A stretch of 13,913 nucleotides of DNA from NCBI GenBank assembly GCA_900552285.1, contig URYV01000027.1, positions 1-13,913 on the forward strand, written 5' to 3'. Below, piece after piece: positions 6,857-13,785 of the stretch (the stretch's first letter is position 1; each line of letters starts with the position of its first letter). Origin of the DNA: an uncultured Oscillospiraceae bacterium (GTDB lineage Bacteria > Bacillota > Clostridia > Oscillospirales > Acutalibacteraceae). The notes beneath the pieces were generated by a model. The model made no database searches. It had not been told where the DNA came from and worked only from the letters and a program-made list of their open reading frames with translations. The translations under genes were made by a program, and so were the position numbers.

Positions 6857-7474
6857 ATGACCTTTAAGCAGAAAATCGAAAATTTCTGGTACCACTACAA
6901 ATGGCACACGATAATCACCGTTTTTTTCATCATCACCGGGCTTGTCTGCCTTGTGCAGTGCACCTCAAAGGAAAAGCCCGACGACCAGGCGCTGCTCTAC
7001 GTCAATCAGAATTTGCTTGACAACGCCGCAAACGCCCTTTCGGAAAAGCTTTGCGATTATACCGAGGATTATAACGGCAACGGTGAGGTGCTTTATCGGG
7101 TCAACAACGTGTCCTATAACGGCAACAATCTTGCCGGAGTCAACTATTCGGTGGCGAATTCCGAAAAGCTGCTGTCGGCGGTCGCCACGGCGGAATATGT
7201 GCTTTTTATTGTGGACGAGCACGGATATGACTATTTAAGCGATTCGTCGGTGGAGGTTTTTGAAAGCTATGATTTCATGCCCGATAAAAACGGCACGGCG
7301 TGGAATTGGAAGGGGAGCGCTCTTCAGGCCTCACTTGCCGACTGCGGACTTCCCGAAAATCTTTATTTTTGCATAAGAAAAACCGACGGCACGACGGTTG
7401 AGAAAAACAAAAACGCCGTCGCAATGAGAGAAAAGGCCGAAAAGCTGGTGGAGAAGCTTGCAAGCGAAGGCTGA
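6857..7474 (+). CDS. Single-pass membrane-anchored protein of unknown function
   Basis: I do not recognise a characterised family. The 205-residue product begins MTFKQKIENFWYHYKWHTII, an aromatic, basic amphipathic stretch, followed by one transmembrane helix (about residues 18-35, ending LVCLVQC) and a roughly 165-residue soluble domain rich in Asn, Asp and Tyr. The domain contains two VNNVSYNG / VNYSVAN-like strands and a YVLFIVDEHGYDYLS segment. The positive-inside pattern places the N-terminus in the cytoplasm and the domain outside. Cys35 is not in a convincing lipobox because Gln precedes it. The ATG at 6857 is chosen over in-frame ATGs at 6812 and 6827 because it has GGCGAGGG just upstream and lies after the inferred transcription start. 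It converges with another anchored protein gene. Confidence 0.75.
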   Translation: MTFKQKIENFWYHYKWHTIITVFFIITGLVCLVQCTSKEKPDDQALLYVNQNLLDNAANALSEKLCDYTEDYNGNGEVLYRVNNVSYNGNNLAGVNYSVANSEKLLSAVATAEYVLFIVDEHGYDYLSDSSVEVFESYDFMPDKNGTAWNWKGSALQASLADCGLPENLYFCIRKTDGTTVEKNKNAVAMREKAEKLVEKLASEG

Positions 7475-7506
7475 AAAAGGGCACGGAAAAAGCAGGTCCG
7501 TGAAAA

Positions 7507-7556
7507 TACAATCTCTCGGTCGGCTGCGCCGACGGCTCTCTTTGCACAAGGGAGCA
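7507..7556. repeat. Probable dispersed intergenic repeat element with internal hairpins
   Basis: This non-coding segment has the look of the short palindromic intergenic elements scattered through many gut Clostridia genomes. On the minus strand it reads GCTCCCTTGTGCAAAGAGAG, then a CGTCGGC-GCAGCCGACC core, then GAGAGATTGTA. The core GTCGGC (7519-7524) pairs with GCCGAC (7528-7533). CTCTCTT (7536-7542) pairs with AAGGGAG (7548-7554) with one wobble. Only one copy is in the window, so repetition in the genome is recalled pattern knowledge, not observed. Confidence 0.5.
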
Positions 7557-7573
7557 TAGACGGCGGAAAAGTT

Positions 7574-7607
7574 AAAAGGGAACGGTAAATTTTGCCGTTC
7601 CCTTTTT
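7574..7607. terminator. Intrinsic terminator between convergent membrane protein genes
   Basis: AAAAGGGAACGG (7574-7585) and its exact 12-bp complement (7595-7606) form a strong hairpin with a nearly pairable 9-nt loop and a five-T run ending at 7607. The A-run on the left arm gives a shorter T-run on the minus strand, so it probably serves both convergent genes. Confidence 0.85.
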
Positions 7608-7622
7608 AATGTTAAAAATAAA

Positions 7623-8366
7623 TCAGCCGTCAAGCTTTGCAAGGCTTAAAATTCGGTAGTCAAAATATTTGCCGCCGACCTTTTCAAGAGTCATGCGGGC
7701 GCTTTGATTTACCGTCACTTCACCGCCGGCGTTTTGCTGATAAAATTTAACCGTCAGTTCAAAGGTGCCGCCCGATTGGCTTTTTGCCGAAAGAACGGTC
7801 GCCTCGGGAGCGCCCATGCCCCCCGCAAGCATGAACTCATAGCTTTGTCCGTCGGAAGAAAGACGGGAGGAGTCGGACACGTCTGATTTTCCCAAAAGCT
7901 CGGAAAAAACCGCCGCTGCCGTGTCCTTGGTTACAAGGTTTGAAAAGTCCTTGCGCTCGGCGGGGAAAAAATCATTTTGCCCGGTTATGCTTTGCTCCAC
8001 CGTCAACGACTCGAGAATGTCAAAGCAGTCGCGAACCGAGAGCGAGGAGGAGTCGAAACTCATATAGTAAAAACAGGCCGCCGCGTCAACCGTCTTTTTA
8101 AATGCCTCGGGGGATATTTCTTCCGATACGGCCTCCGAGCGGCTTTTAACATCGCTTTGGACGGCAGAAGAGCTGTCCGACGAGGGGGTCACCTTTATGG
8201 CGAAATCGGGAGCGGATGACGACTCCTGCGACACCGATGATGAGTCAACGGTTTCGTCGGCGGGCTTTTTGTTTCTGCGGGAAAGGGAAATTACGGCGGC
8301 GGTCACGGCCGAAAGGGCAACGGCAGCCGCAATACATATAACAATGATTTTGGTTTTCTTTGTCAT
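7623..8366 (-). CDS. Membrane-anchored extracytoplasmic protein of unknown function
   Basis: The 247-residue product starts MTKKTKIIVICIAAAVALSA: a short basic N-terminus and one hydrophobic helix (residues about 7-29) followed by SRRNKK. Residues about 35-85 form a low-complexity Ser/Asp/Glu linker (SSSVSQESSS, SSDSSSAVQS), then a compact domain from about 85 to the end with EAFKKTVDAAACFYYMSFD near its start and a C-terminal beta-rich part. The layout (anchor, spacer, globular domain) suggests a surface-exposed protein; retention of the helix as an anchor or cleavage as a signal peptide cannot be told. Function is unknown. The ATG is chosen because GAGGTG lies 6-11 nt upstream; an in-frame ATG at 8414 lies ahead of the -10 box. 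Confidence 0.75.
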   Translation of the reverse strand: MTKKTKIIVICIAAAVALSAVTAAVISLSRRNKKPADETVDSSSVSQESSSAPDFAIKVTPSSDSSSAVQSDVKSRSEAVSEEISPEAFKKTVDAAACFYYMSFDSSSLSVRDCFDILESLTVEQSITGQNDFFPAERKDFSNLVTKDTAAAVFSELLGKSDVSDSSRLSSDGQSYEFMLAGGMGAPEATVLSAKSQSGGTFELTVKFYQQNAGGEVTVNQSARMTLEKVGGKYFDYRILSLAKLDG

Positions 8367-8385
8367 AGGAACACCTCTTTCGCTC

Positions 8386-8414
8386 ATTATATAACACAAA
8401 GAATGAGAATACAA
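8386..8414 (-). promoter_or_regulatory. Promoter of the anchored protein gene at 7623-8366
   Basis: On the minus strand TATAAT (8391-8386) follows TTGTAT (8414-8409) with a 17-bp spacer, 19 nt before the start codon. The -10 is perfect and the -35 matches 3/6. Confidence 0.5.
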
Positions 8415-8423
8415 TTATTTTCC

Positions 8424-8452
8424 TTGAAAAAGAGACTTTTATTTGTTATTAT
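8424..8452 (+). promoter_or_regulatory. Promoter of the oxoamine synthase / SDR operon
   Basis: TTGAAA (8424-8429) and TATTAT (8447-8452) are separated by 17 bp on the plus strand. No better promoter is visible between here and the synthase start at 8601. A transcript would begin near 8459 and carry a leader of about 140 nt. Confidence 0.55.
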
Positions 8453-8505
8453 GAAACCAAGCGGAAAACCGCTTTAATGTCACAATGCCTCTGTTTTAAT
8501 TTCAT
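8449..8505 (-). CDS. Possible 18-residue peptide ORF with a strong ribosome binding site
   Basis: On the minus strand a GGAGG (8518-8514) lies 8 nt before an ATG (8505), opening an 18-codon frame that reads MKLKQRHCDIKAVFRLVS and ends TAA. The GCGG-TTTT-CCGC hairpin falls within its KAVFRL codons. No clear minus-strand promoter is seen upstream, and its ribosome binding site is one arm of the plus-strand terminator-like hairpin. It could be a leader peptide for the anchored protein gene, part of a repeat, or chance. Confidence 0.25.
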   Translation of the reverse strand: MKLKQRHCDIKAVFRLVS

Positions 8506-8512
8506 AAACAAT

Positions 8513-8550
8513 ACCTCCATATGCGCAAAATGTTTTTGCCGGAGGTTTTT
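8513..8550 (+). terminator. Terminator-like hairpin inside the synthase operon leader (possible attenuator)
   Basis: ACCTCC (8513-8518) pairs with GGAGGT (8541-8546), with an inner stem GCAAAA (8525-8530) / TTTTGC (8534-8539), followed by TTTTTGT. No plus-strand gene ends upstream of it, and it sits between the probable promoter and the synthase start, so a role in conditional termination is plausible. A smaller AAGCGG-AAAA-CCGCTT hairpin (8459-8474) lies at the predicted 5' end of the transcript. Confidence 0.5.
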
Positions 8551-8600
8551 GTATAACGGCACACATATTTTTATGCGGCCGAAAAACAGGAGTGATATAT

Positions 8601-9791
8601 ATGACACCGACAGTATTCGCCAAGTGCGAAAACTACACTGTTGCCCGTGAGGCAAAGCAAAAGGGGATATACCCCTACTTTCACGAGCTGCAGTCCAAAC
8701 AGGACACCGAGGTTATTATGGAGGGCAAGCGTAAAATTATGCTCGGCTCCAACAACTATCTTGGGCTTACGGTAAACGAGGAGGTTAAAAATTCGGCAAT
8801 AAAAGCAATCGAACAATACGGTACCGGTTGTTCGGGTTCCCGTTTTTTAAACGGAACCTTAAATCTTCATCTTGAACTTGAAAAAAAGCTGGCGGATTTT
8901 CTCGGCTATGAAAGCGCAATGACCTTTTCCACGGGATTTCAGTCAAATCTCGGCATTATAAGCGCCGTTGTTGGCAAGGACGATTTTGTCATATGCGACA
9001 GGGAAAATCACGCCAGCATTTACGACGGCTGCAGGCTTTGCGGCGGAACGATGCTGAGATATAAGCACGGAGACATGAATTCTCTCGAAAAGGCGCTGCA
9101 AAAGGTGCCGAAGGGCGCGGGAATACTTATTGTCACCGACGGCGTGTTCAGCATGAGCGGGGACATCGCAAATCTCCCCGAAATCGTCCGTCTTAAGAAA
9201 AAATACGGCGCGGCCCTTATGGTGGACGACGCCCACGGGCTCGGAGTTATCGGAGAGAGCGGAAAAGGAACCGGCTCCCATTTCGGGCTTTCTCATGAGG
9301 TCGATTTGGTCATGGGAACCTTTTCAAAGTCGCTGGCCTCTCTCGGAGGTTATCTTGCGGCAAGCGAGACGGTGTGCGAATATGTCAGGCACAATTCCCG
9401 TCCCTTCATTTTCTCGGCTTCCATGCCGCCTGCCTGCTGTGCGGCGGCCGAAAGCGCTCTCGATGTTCTTATAAAACAGCCCGAGCTTCCCAAAAGGCTT
9501 TGCGAGCTTGCAAACTATATGAGAAACGCCCTTCGGGCAAAAAACATACGCATTAAGGACGCCCCCACCCCCATAATCCCCATATATATAAGCGACGCCG
9601 AAACGACCCTGACCGTTTCAAAGCGGCTTTTCGACGAGGGCGTGTTCGTAAATTCGGTGCTTCCGCCCGCAACGGCGCCGAGCGAGTGCCTGCTGCGAGT
9701 CAGCCTTATGGCGAGCCACACAAAGGAGCTTATCGACGAGGCGGTGGAAATAATCGAGCGGGTGTTAAAGGAGTTTGACATTATAAAATGA
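8601..9791 (+). CDS. Alpha-oxoamine synthase, serine palmitoyltransferase-like (PLP-dependent)
   Basis: The enzyme condenses an amino acid with an acyl thioester, with decarboxylation, to a 3-keto amine. The 396-residue protein spans the whole fold-type I domain. His137 (ENHAS), Asp209 and His212 (VDDAHGLG) and the PLP lysine Lys243 (GTFSKS) match His159, Asp231, His234 and Lys265 of Sphingomonas SPT with one constant offset of 22. Arg366 in LLRVSLMASHT fits the substrate carboxylate site. Segments YPYFHELQSKQDTEV, GTGCSGSRFLNGTLNLH, NLPEIVRLK and HEVDLVMGTFSKSLAS resemble Bacteroidetes SPT more than BioF or Kbl. The start is the ATG at 8601 with AGGAG at 8588-8592. It overlaps the downstream SDR by 4 nt. 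Close relatives such as cysteate acyltransferase (sulfonolipids) share these motifs, so the amino acid substrate is undecided. Confidence 0.85.
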   Translation: MTPTVFAKCENYTVAREAKQKGIYPYFHELQSKQDTEVIMEGKRKIMLGSNNYLGLTVNEEVKNSAIKAIEQYGTGCSGSRFLNGTLNLHLELEKKLADFLGYESAMTFSTGFQSNLGIISAVVGKDDFVICDRENHASIYDGCRLCGGTMLRYKHGDMNSLEKALQKVPKGAGILIVTDGVFSMSGDIANLPEIVRLKKKYGAALMVDDAHGLGVIGESGKGTGSHFGLSHEVDLVMGTFSKSLASLGGYLAASETVCEYVRHNSRPFIFSASMPPACCAAAESALDVLIKQPELPKRLCELANYMRNALRAKNIRIKDAPTPIIPIYISDAETTLTVSKRLFDEGVFVNSVLPPATAPSECLLRVSLMASHTKELIDEAVEIIERVLKEFDIIK

Positions 9792-10588
9792 AAACTGCGG
9801 TTATAACGGGCGGCTCGGGCGGAATAGGCAGAGCCGCCGCCGAAAAATTCGCAAAGGAAGGCTATCGGGTATATGAGCTCTCTCGACGGGGGAGCTCGTT
9901 TGACGGTGTTACACACATAACCGCCGATGTCACCGACGAGCAGACTGTAAAGTCGGCTTTCGAAAAGATTTCCGAAGAAAACGACGGCATCGACCTTTGC
10001 ATTTGCAATGCCGGTTTCGGAATCTCGGGCGCCGCCGAATTTACCGAGCTTGCCGACGCAAAAAGCCAGCTTGACGTAAATTTCTTCGGAGCATTTTTGA
10101 CGGCAAAATACGCGCTGCCGCTCTTAAAAATGAAAAAGGGCAGACTTATGTTTGTTTCCTCTGCGGCGGCGGTTTTCGCCATTCCCTTCCAAAGCTTTTA
10201 TTCGGCCTCCAAGGCGGCGGTCAATATGCTTTCAAACGCCATGAGAAACGAGCTTAAGCCCTTCGGCGTGTCGGTGTGCACGCTGCAGCTCGGCGATGCA
10301 AACACCGGTTTTACCGACGCGAGAAAACGCTCGTTTGCCGGCGACGAGCAATACGGCGGGGCGGTGGCGAGAAGCGTGGCAACCATGGAAAAGGACGAGC
10401 GTCACGGCATGAGCCCCGAAAAAATCGCGGGTGTGATGTATAAGGTCGCCGAGAAAAAACGGGTGAGAAATATCTACACCGTCGGAGGGCTTTACCGTCT
10501 GTTTTGCTTTTTGCCCCACATTCTTCCCGCAACCTTTGTTAATTTTCTTGTTGGGAAATTATATATTCCGAAACAAAATTCCAAATAG
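9788..10588 (+). CDS. Short-chain dehydrogenase/reductase, probable 3-ketosphinganine reductase-like
   Basis: A classical SDR of 266 residues: cofactor loop TGGSGGIG (residues 8-15), basic residues SRR after the second strand (Arg33/34, suggesting NADPH), CNAG (73-76), Asn99, Ser124/125, and the YSASK catalytic pair Tyr138/Lys142. The C-terminal 35 residues are hydrophobic with aromatic and basic residues (LYRLFCFLPHILPATFVNFL), as expected of an SDR that docks to the membrane to reduce a lipid. Its ATG overlaps the stop of the oxoamine synthase (ATGA), so the two are made together. The parsimonious role is reduction of the 3-keto amine made by the synthase to an amino alcohol, as KDSR does for sphinganine. 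Substrate is inferred from context; SDRs cannot be assigned by motif alone. Confidence 0.8.
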   Translation: MKTAVITGGSGGIGRAAAEKFAKEGYRVYELSRRGSSFDGVTHITADVTDEQTVKSAFEKISEENDGIDLCICNAGFGISGAAEFTELADAKSQLDVNFFGAFLTAKYALPLLKMKKGRLMFVSSAAAVFAIPFQSFYSASKAAVNMLSNAMRNELKPFGVSVCTLQLGDANTGFTDARKRSFAGDEQYGGAVARSVATMEKDERHGMSPEKIAGVMYKVAEKKRVRNIYTVGGLYRLFCFLPHILPATFVNFLVGKLYIPKQNSK

Positions 10589-10653
10589 GAACAAAAAGAC
10601 GGTAAAAAGTAGTACAATATGCACGATATAAAAGATAAGAGGGTATTTTGAGT

Positions 10654-12012
10654 ATGAACATTCTTGTTATAGGCTGCGGAAAAATCGGCACGTCGGTTAT
10701 TTCCAGTCTTGTTGCCGAGGGTCACGATGTTGTGGCAATCGACAAGGATCCGGACATTATATCCGAAATAACGAACATCTATGACGTCATAGGCGTTTGC
10801 GGCAACGGAGCCGACTGCAGAACCCTTCATGAGGCTTCTGCCGAGCGGGCAGACCTTATTGTGGCTTCCACGGGTTCCGACGAGCTTAATATGCTGAGCT
10901 GCTTTATGGGCAAAAAGATGGGCGCCGCCCACACCATTGCCCGCATAAGAAATCCCGAATATAACGGGGAAAATCTTGATTTTATGCGTCAGCAGTTGGG
11001 GCTTTCCATGGCCATGAACCCCGAAATGATGGCGGCTCACGAGATGTTCAATATTCTCAAGCTGCCCTCCGCCGTCAAGGTCGACAGTTTTTCGAGACGG
11101 TATTTTGAAATGATCGAGCTTCGTCTTAAGGCCGATTCCGGTCTTGAGGGGCTTAAGCTGTGCGATTTGAGGGAAAAATACAAGGCCTTTGTGCTTATCT
11201 GCGTTGTTCAGCGCGGTGAGCAGGTTTACATTCCCGACGGTAATTTTGAGCTTCACAGCGGCGACCGTATAGGCATTGTGGGTGCCCCGGCCGAAATAAC
11301 AAAATTCCTTAAAAATATTTCCATGCTTAAAAAGCAGGCCAAGGACGTTATGATTCTCGGCGGCAGCAAAACGGCCTTTTATCTTGCCAAAATGCTTATT
11401 GCGGCGGGTCATTCGGTTAAAATCATCGAAATGAAGGAAGAAAAGGCGCAGATGCTGGCCGAAAATCTTCGCAAGGCGGCGGTTATTTGCGGCGACGGAG
11501 CGCAGCAGGAGCTGCTTCTCGAGGAAGGCCTCGATTCCATGGACGCCTTTGTGGCGCTGACGGGAATCGACGAGGAAAACATTCTGCTTTCCTATTTTGC
11601 GGCGGGCAAGAAGGTTCAAAAGGTCATTGCCAAGGTCAACAGGGATGAATTCACCCCCATTGCCGAGGACCTGGGAATAGAAAGCGTCATTTCCCCCAAG
11701 GACATTGTTTCCGACATTGTGGTGAGATATGTCCGCGCCCTTAACAACACGGTGGGAAGCAGCATGGACACCCTCTACAAGGTTATGGACGGGCGTGCCG
11801 AGGCGGCCGAATTTTCGGTCAGCGCCGGGTTTAATTTCGCGGGCGTGCCCCTTCGGGACATAAAGCTTCATAAAAACATTCTCATTGCGGGCATAATTCG
11901 CGGCAGAAAGCCCATAGTCCCCACCGGTGACGACGCGATTATGGCAGGAGACAGGGTTATTGTCATTGCGGCGGCAAAACGCCTTAACACCCTTTCGGAT
12001 ATTTTTGAATAA
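10654..12012 (+). CDS. trkA: TrkA, NAD-binding gating subunit of K+ uptake system
   Basis: A 452-residue cytoplasmic protein with the duplicated RCK layout of TrkA. The first Rossmann half starts at the N-terminus with IGCGKIG (residues 6-12) and the acidic Asp30 in AIDKD; its RCK_C part follows at about 140-220 (LRLKADSGLEG ... LHSGDRIGIVG). The second half has the degenerate nucleotide loop LGGSKTA (235-241), Glu259 and a second RCK_C with FAGVPLRD ... AGDRVIVIA. TrkA binds nucleotides and opens the TrkH pore. The ATG at 10654 is preferred over an in-frame TTG at 10648 because AAGAGGG lies 10 nt upstream and the protein then begins directly with the first strand. A TACAAT at 10613-10618 may be a weak separate promoter. 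The trkH gene follows after 15 nt. Confidence 0.93.
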   Translation: MNILVIGCGKIGTSVISSLVAEGHDVVAIDKDPDIISEITNIYDVIGVCGNGADCRTLHEASAERADLIVASTGSDELNMLSCFMGKKMGAAHTIARIRNPEYNGENLDFMRQQLGLSMAMNPEMMAAHEMFNILKLPSAVKVDSFSRRYFEMIELRLKADSGLEGLKLCDLREKYKAFVLICVVQRGEQVYIPDGNFELHSGDRIGIVGAPAEITKFLKNISMLKKQAKDVMILGGSKTAFYLAKMLIAAGHSVKIIEMKEEKAQMLAENLRKAAVICGDGAQQELLLEEGLDSMDAFVALTGIDEENILLSYFAAGKKVQKVIAKVNRDEFTPIAEDLGIESVISPKDIVSDIVVRYVRALNNTVGSSMDTLYKVMDGRAEAAEFSVSAGFNFAGVPLRDIKLHKNILIAGIIRGRKPIVPTGDDAIMAGDRVIVIAAAKRLNTLSDIFE

Positions 12013-12027
12013 AGAGGGATTTTCGAT

Positions 12028-13473
12028 ATGAACAGACGGGTGGTTCTTTATACCATCGGACAAATTGTCGGGGTTGAGGCAGTCGTTATGCTGCTGCCCC
12101 TTGCCGTTTCGCTGATGTACGGAGAGAGCTGTTATTCGGCCTTTCTCATAACCATTGCGGTGGCGGCGGCCGTGAGCCTTGCCGCGCTCGTTTTTGCCAA
12201 ACCGAGAAACCATGTTATATATGCCAAGGAAGGCTTTGCCACGGTTGCGCTTGCGTGGATAATCATGTCGGCAATCGGAGCGCTTCCCTTTGTCATAAGC
12301 GGGGAAATTCCCTCCTATGTCGACGCATGGTTCGAGACGGTCAGCGGTTTTACCACAACCGGCTCCTCCATAGTCACCGATGTTGAGGCTTTAAGCCACG
12401 GAATTCTCTTTTGGCGAAGCTTTACCCATTGGCTCGGCGGAATGGGCGTGCTTGTTTTTATAATGGCCATATTGCCCTCCTCCTCCGACCGCTCGATTCA
12501 CATTATGAGAGCCGAGGTGCCGGGCCCGGTGGTGGGCAAGCTTGTGCCCAAAATCCGTGAAACGGCCAAGATACTCTATCTTATTTATATGGCGCTGACC
12601 CTTATTGAAATTGTATTTCTGCTGTTCGGCGGAATGCCTCTTTTCGACAGCGTGGTTCATTCCCTCGGAACGGCAGGAACGGGAGGCTTCGGCATAAAGG
12701 GAGACAGTATCGGCGGCTATTCAAACTATTGCCAATGGGTCATAACGGTGTTTATGCTGCTTTTCGGCATAAATTTCAATTTGTTTTACCTTATGCTCAT
12801 ACGCCGTTTCAAAACCGCCTTTAAAAGCAGCGAGCTTTGGACATATTTCGGTATTGTCGCCGCGGCCGTCATCATGATAACGGTAAATATTTATCCGATA
12901 TATCAAAGCCTTTCCGACAGTATTCGTCTTTCGGCATTCCAGGTGGCTTCAATCGTCACCACAACGGGCTATGCCACCGCCGATTTCAACACATGGCCCA
13001 TTCTTTCCAAGGGCATATTGCTCACTCTCATGTTCTGCGGCGCCTGTGCCGGCTCAACCGGAGGCGGCTTTAAGGTGTCGAGGGTCATGCTGCTTGCAAA
13101 ATCGGTAAAACGGGAGCTTAACCGCCTTATACATCCCCGTTCGAGGACGGCGGTCACCCTTGAGGGCAAAACCATAGACGACGCAACCGTAAACGGCGTG
13201 GGCTGTTACCTTGCGCTTTATGTTGCCTGCCTCATTGCCGTGTTTATTCTGCTGTGCTTTGACAGCGCTTTTGACATCGAGAGTAACTTTTCGGCGGCCG
13301 TTTCCTGCTTTAACAACATCGGCCCCGGCTTCGGTCTTGTGTGTCCCGCCTCAAGCTTTGCGGCCTATTCGGGTTTTTCCAAAATTGTGCTGTCCTTTGC
13401 CATGCTGCTCGGACGTCTCGAGCTTTTCCCCATAATAATAACTCTTGCTCCGTCCACATGGATAAAGAAATAA
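12028..13473 (+). CDS. trkH: TrkH/KtrB-family potassium uptake membrane subunit
   Basis: A 481-residue integral membrane protein with the four-repeat, K+-channel-like pore of the Trk/Ktr/HKT superfamily. The four filter loops are visible: TTTGSS (Gly112), GTAGTGGFG (about 214-222), TTTGYAT (Gly314) and NNIGPGFG (Gly432). Gly in the first filter position fits K+ rather than Na+ selectivity. Other family marks are FWRSFTHWLGGMGVLVF and the CAGSTGGGFKV segment (342-350) of the intramembrane gate loop, plus the C-terminal LGRLELFPI motif. It forms a complex with TrkA from the preceding gene, 15 nt upstream with AGAGGGA as ribosome binding site. It is followed by a non-coding stretch with terminators. 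Confidence 0.93.
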   Translation: MNRRVVLYTIGQIVGVEAVVMLLPLAVSLMYGESCYSAFLITIAVAAAVSLAALVFAKPRNHVIYAKEGFATVALAWIIMSAIGALPFVISGEIPSYVDAWFETVSGFTTTGSSIVTDVEALSHGILFWRSFTHWLGGMGVLVFIMAILPSSSDRSIHIMRAEVPGPVVGKLVPKIRETAKILYLIYMALTLIEIVFLLFGGMPLFDSVVHSLGTAGTGGFGIKGDSIGGYSNYCQWVITVFMLLFGINFNLFYLMLIRRFKTAFKSSELWTYFGIVAAAVIMITVNIYPIYQSLSDSIRLSAFQVASIVTTTGYATADFNTWPILSKGILLTLMFCGACAGSTGGGFKVSRVMLLAKSVKRELNRLIHPRSRTAVTLEGKTIDDATVNGVGCYLALYVACLIAVFILLCFDSAFDIESNFSAAVSCFNNIGPGFGLVCPASSFAAYSGFSKIVLSFAMLLGRLELFPIIITLAPSTWIKK

Positions 13474-13541
13474 TTTGGGCTTTGGCCGAGTGTTAAAATT
13501 CGTTGCCGACTCAAATCAACATTTTCATAACGGTTCGCTAG

Positions 13542-13583
13542 ACTTCTCGGATATGCTTTGGCATTATCCGAGGAGTTTTCCTT
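13542..13583 (+). terminator. Terminator of the trkA-trkH operon
   Basis: ACTTCTCGGATA-TGC (13542-13556) pairs with GCATTATCCGAGGAGT (13561-13576) with one bulged A and one wobble, followed by a T-rich tract (TTTCCTTTT). It lies about 70 nt after the trkH stop. Confidence 0.75.
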
Positions 13584-13631
13584 TTCCCGTGCTTAAGTTG
13601 TCGTTTTAATTCCCTTGAGGTTTTGTGATTT

Positions 13632-13656
13632 GAGTTCGGTTTTCGGGACTCTTTTT
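13632..13656 (+). terminator. Second terminator-like hairpin
   Basis: GAGTTC (13632-13637) pairs with GGACTC (13646-13651) including one T-G wobble; five T follow. The stem is short. It may be a back-up terminator insulating the strong promoter that follows. The rest of the 312-base stretch 13474-13785 shows no convincing gene. Confidence 0.4.
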
Positions 13657-13703
13657 CATGAAAAAATACGGCAAATAAAAGGCATTTTCGGCAATATGAC
13701 GTC

Positions 13704-13731
13704 TTGACAAAAGTGCCGAGAGTAGTAGAAT
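13704..13731 (+). promoter_or_regulatory. Strong promoter of the SipW-dependent protein gene
   Basis: A perfect TTGACA (13704-13709) and TAGAAT (13726-13731, 5/6) are spaced by 16 bp. The short leader contains an AACCC-GAAA-GGGTT hairpin (13748-13761) with a GNRA tetraloop just ahead of a perfect AAGGAGG ribosome binding site at 13771-13777, a combination expected for high expression or a stable transcript. Confidence 0.75.
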
Positions 13732-13785
13732 ATAAATGCAAAAGATGAACCCGAAAGGGTTACAAAATTTAAGGAGGAAAAAGTT

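Noticed and set aside
8601..9791. Annotation as 8-amino-7-oxononanoate synthase (BioF) or glycine C-acetyltransferase (Kbl).
   Set aside because: Possible by superfamily, but no biotin or threonine-degradation genes are nearby, the partner is an SDR with a membrane-docking tail, and several segments resemble Bacteroidetes SPT.
9788..10588. Hydroxysteroid dehydrogenase acting on bile acids, suggested by the nearby bile salt hydrolase.
   Set aside because: It lies more than 5 kb away in a different operon, translationally coupled to the oxoamine synthase, so a ketolipid substrate fits better. SDR motifs alone cannot exclude it.
10492..12213. A 573-codon open frame on the minus strand.
   Set aside because: It is exactly antisense to trkA and flanking ends, its translation is rich in His, Asn, Gly and Arg with no domain, and no ribosome binding site is seen. 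The plus-strand frame is an unmistakable TrkA, so this is a codon-bias artefact.
13538..13741. A 67-codon minus-strand frame in the trkH-SipW intergenic region.
   Set aside because: It runs through the terminator hairpins and the strong plus-strand promoter, has no visible ribosome binding site and no recognisable motif.
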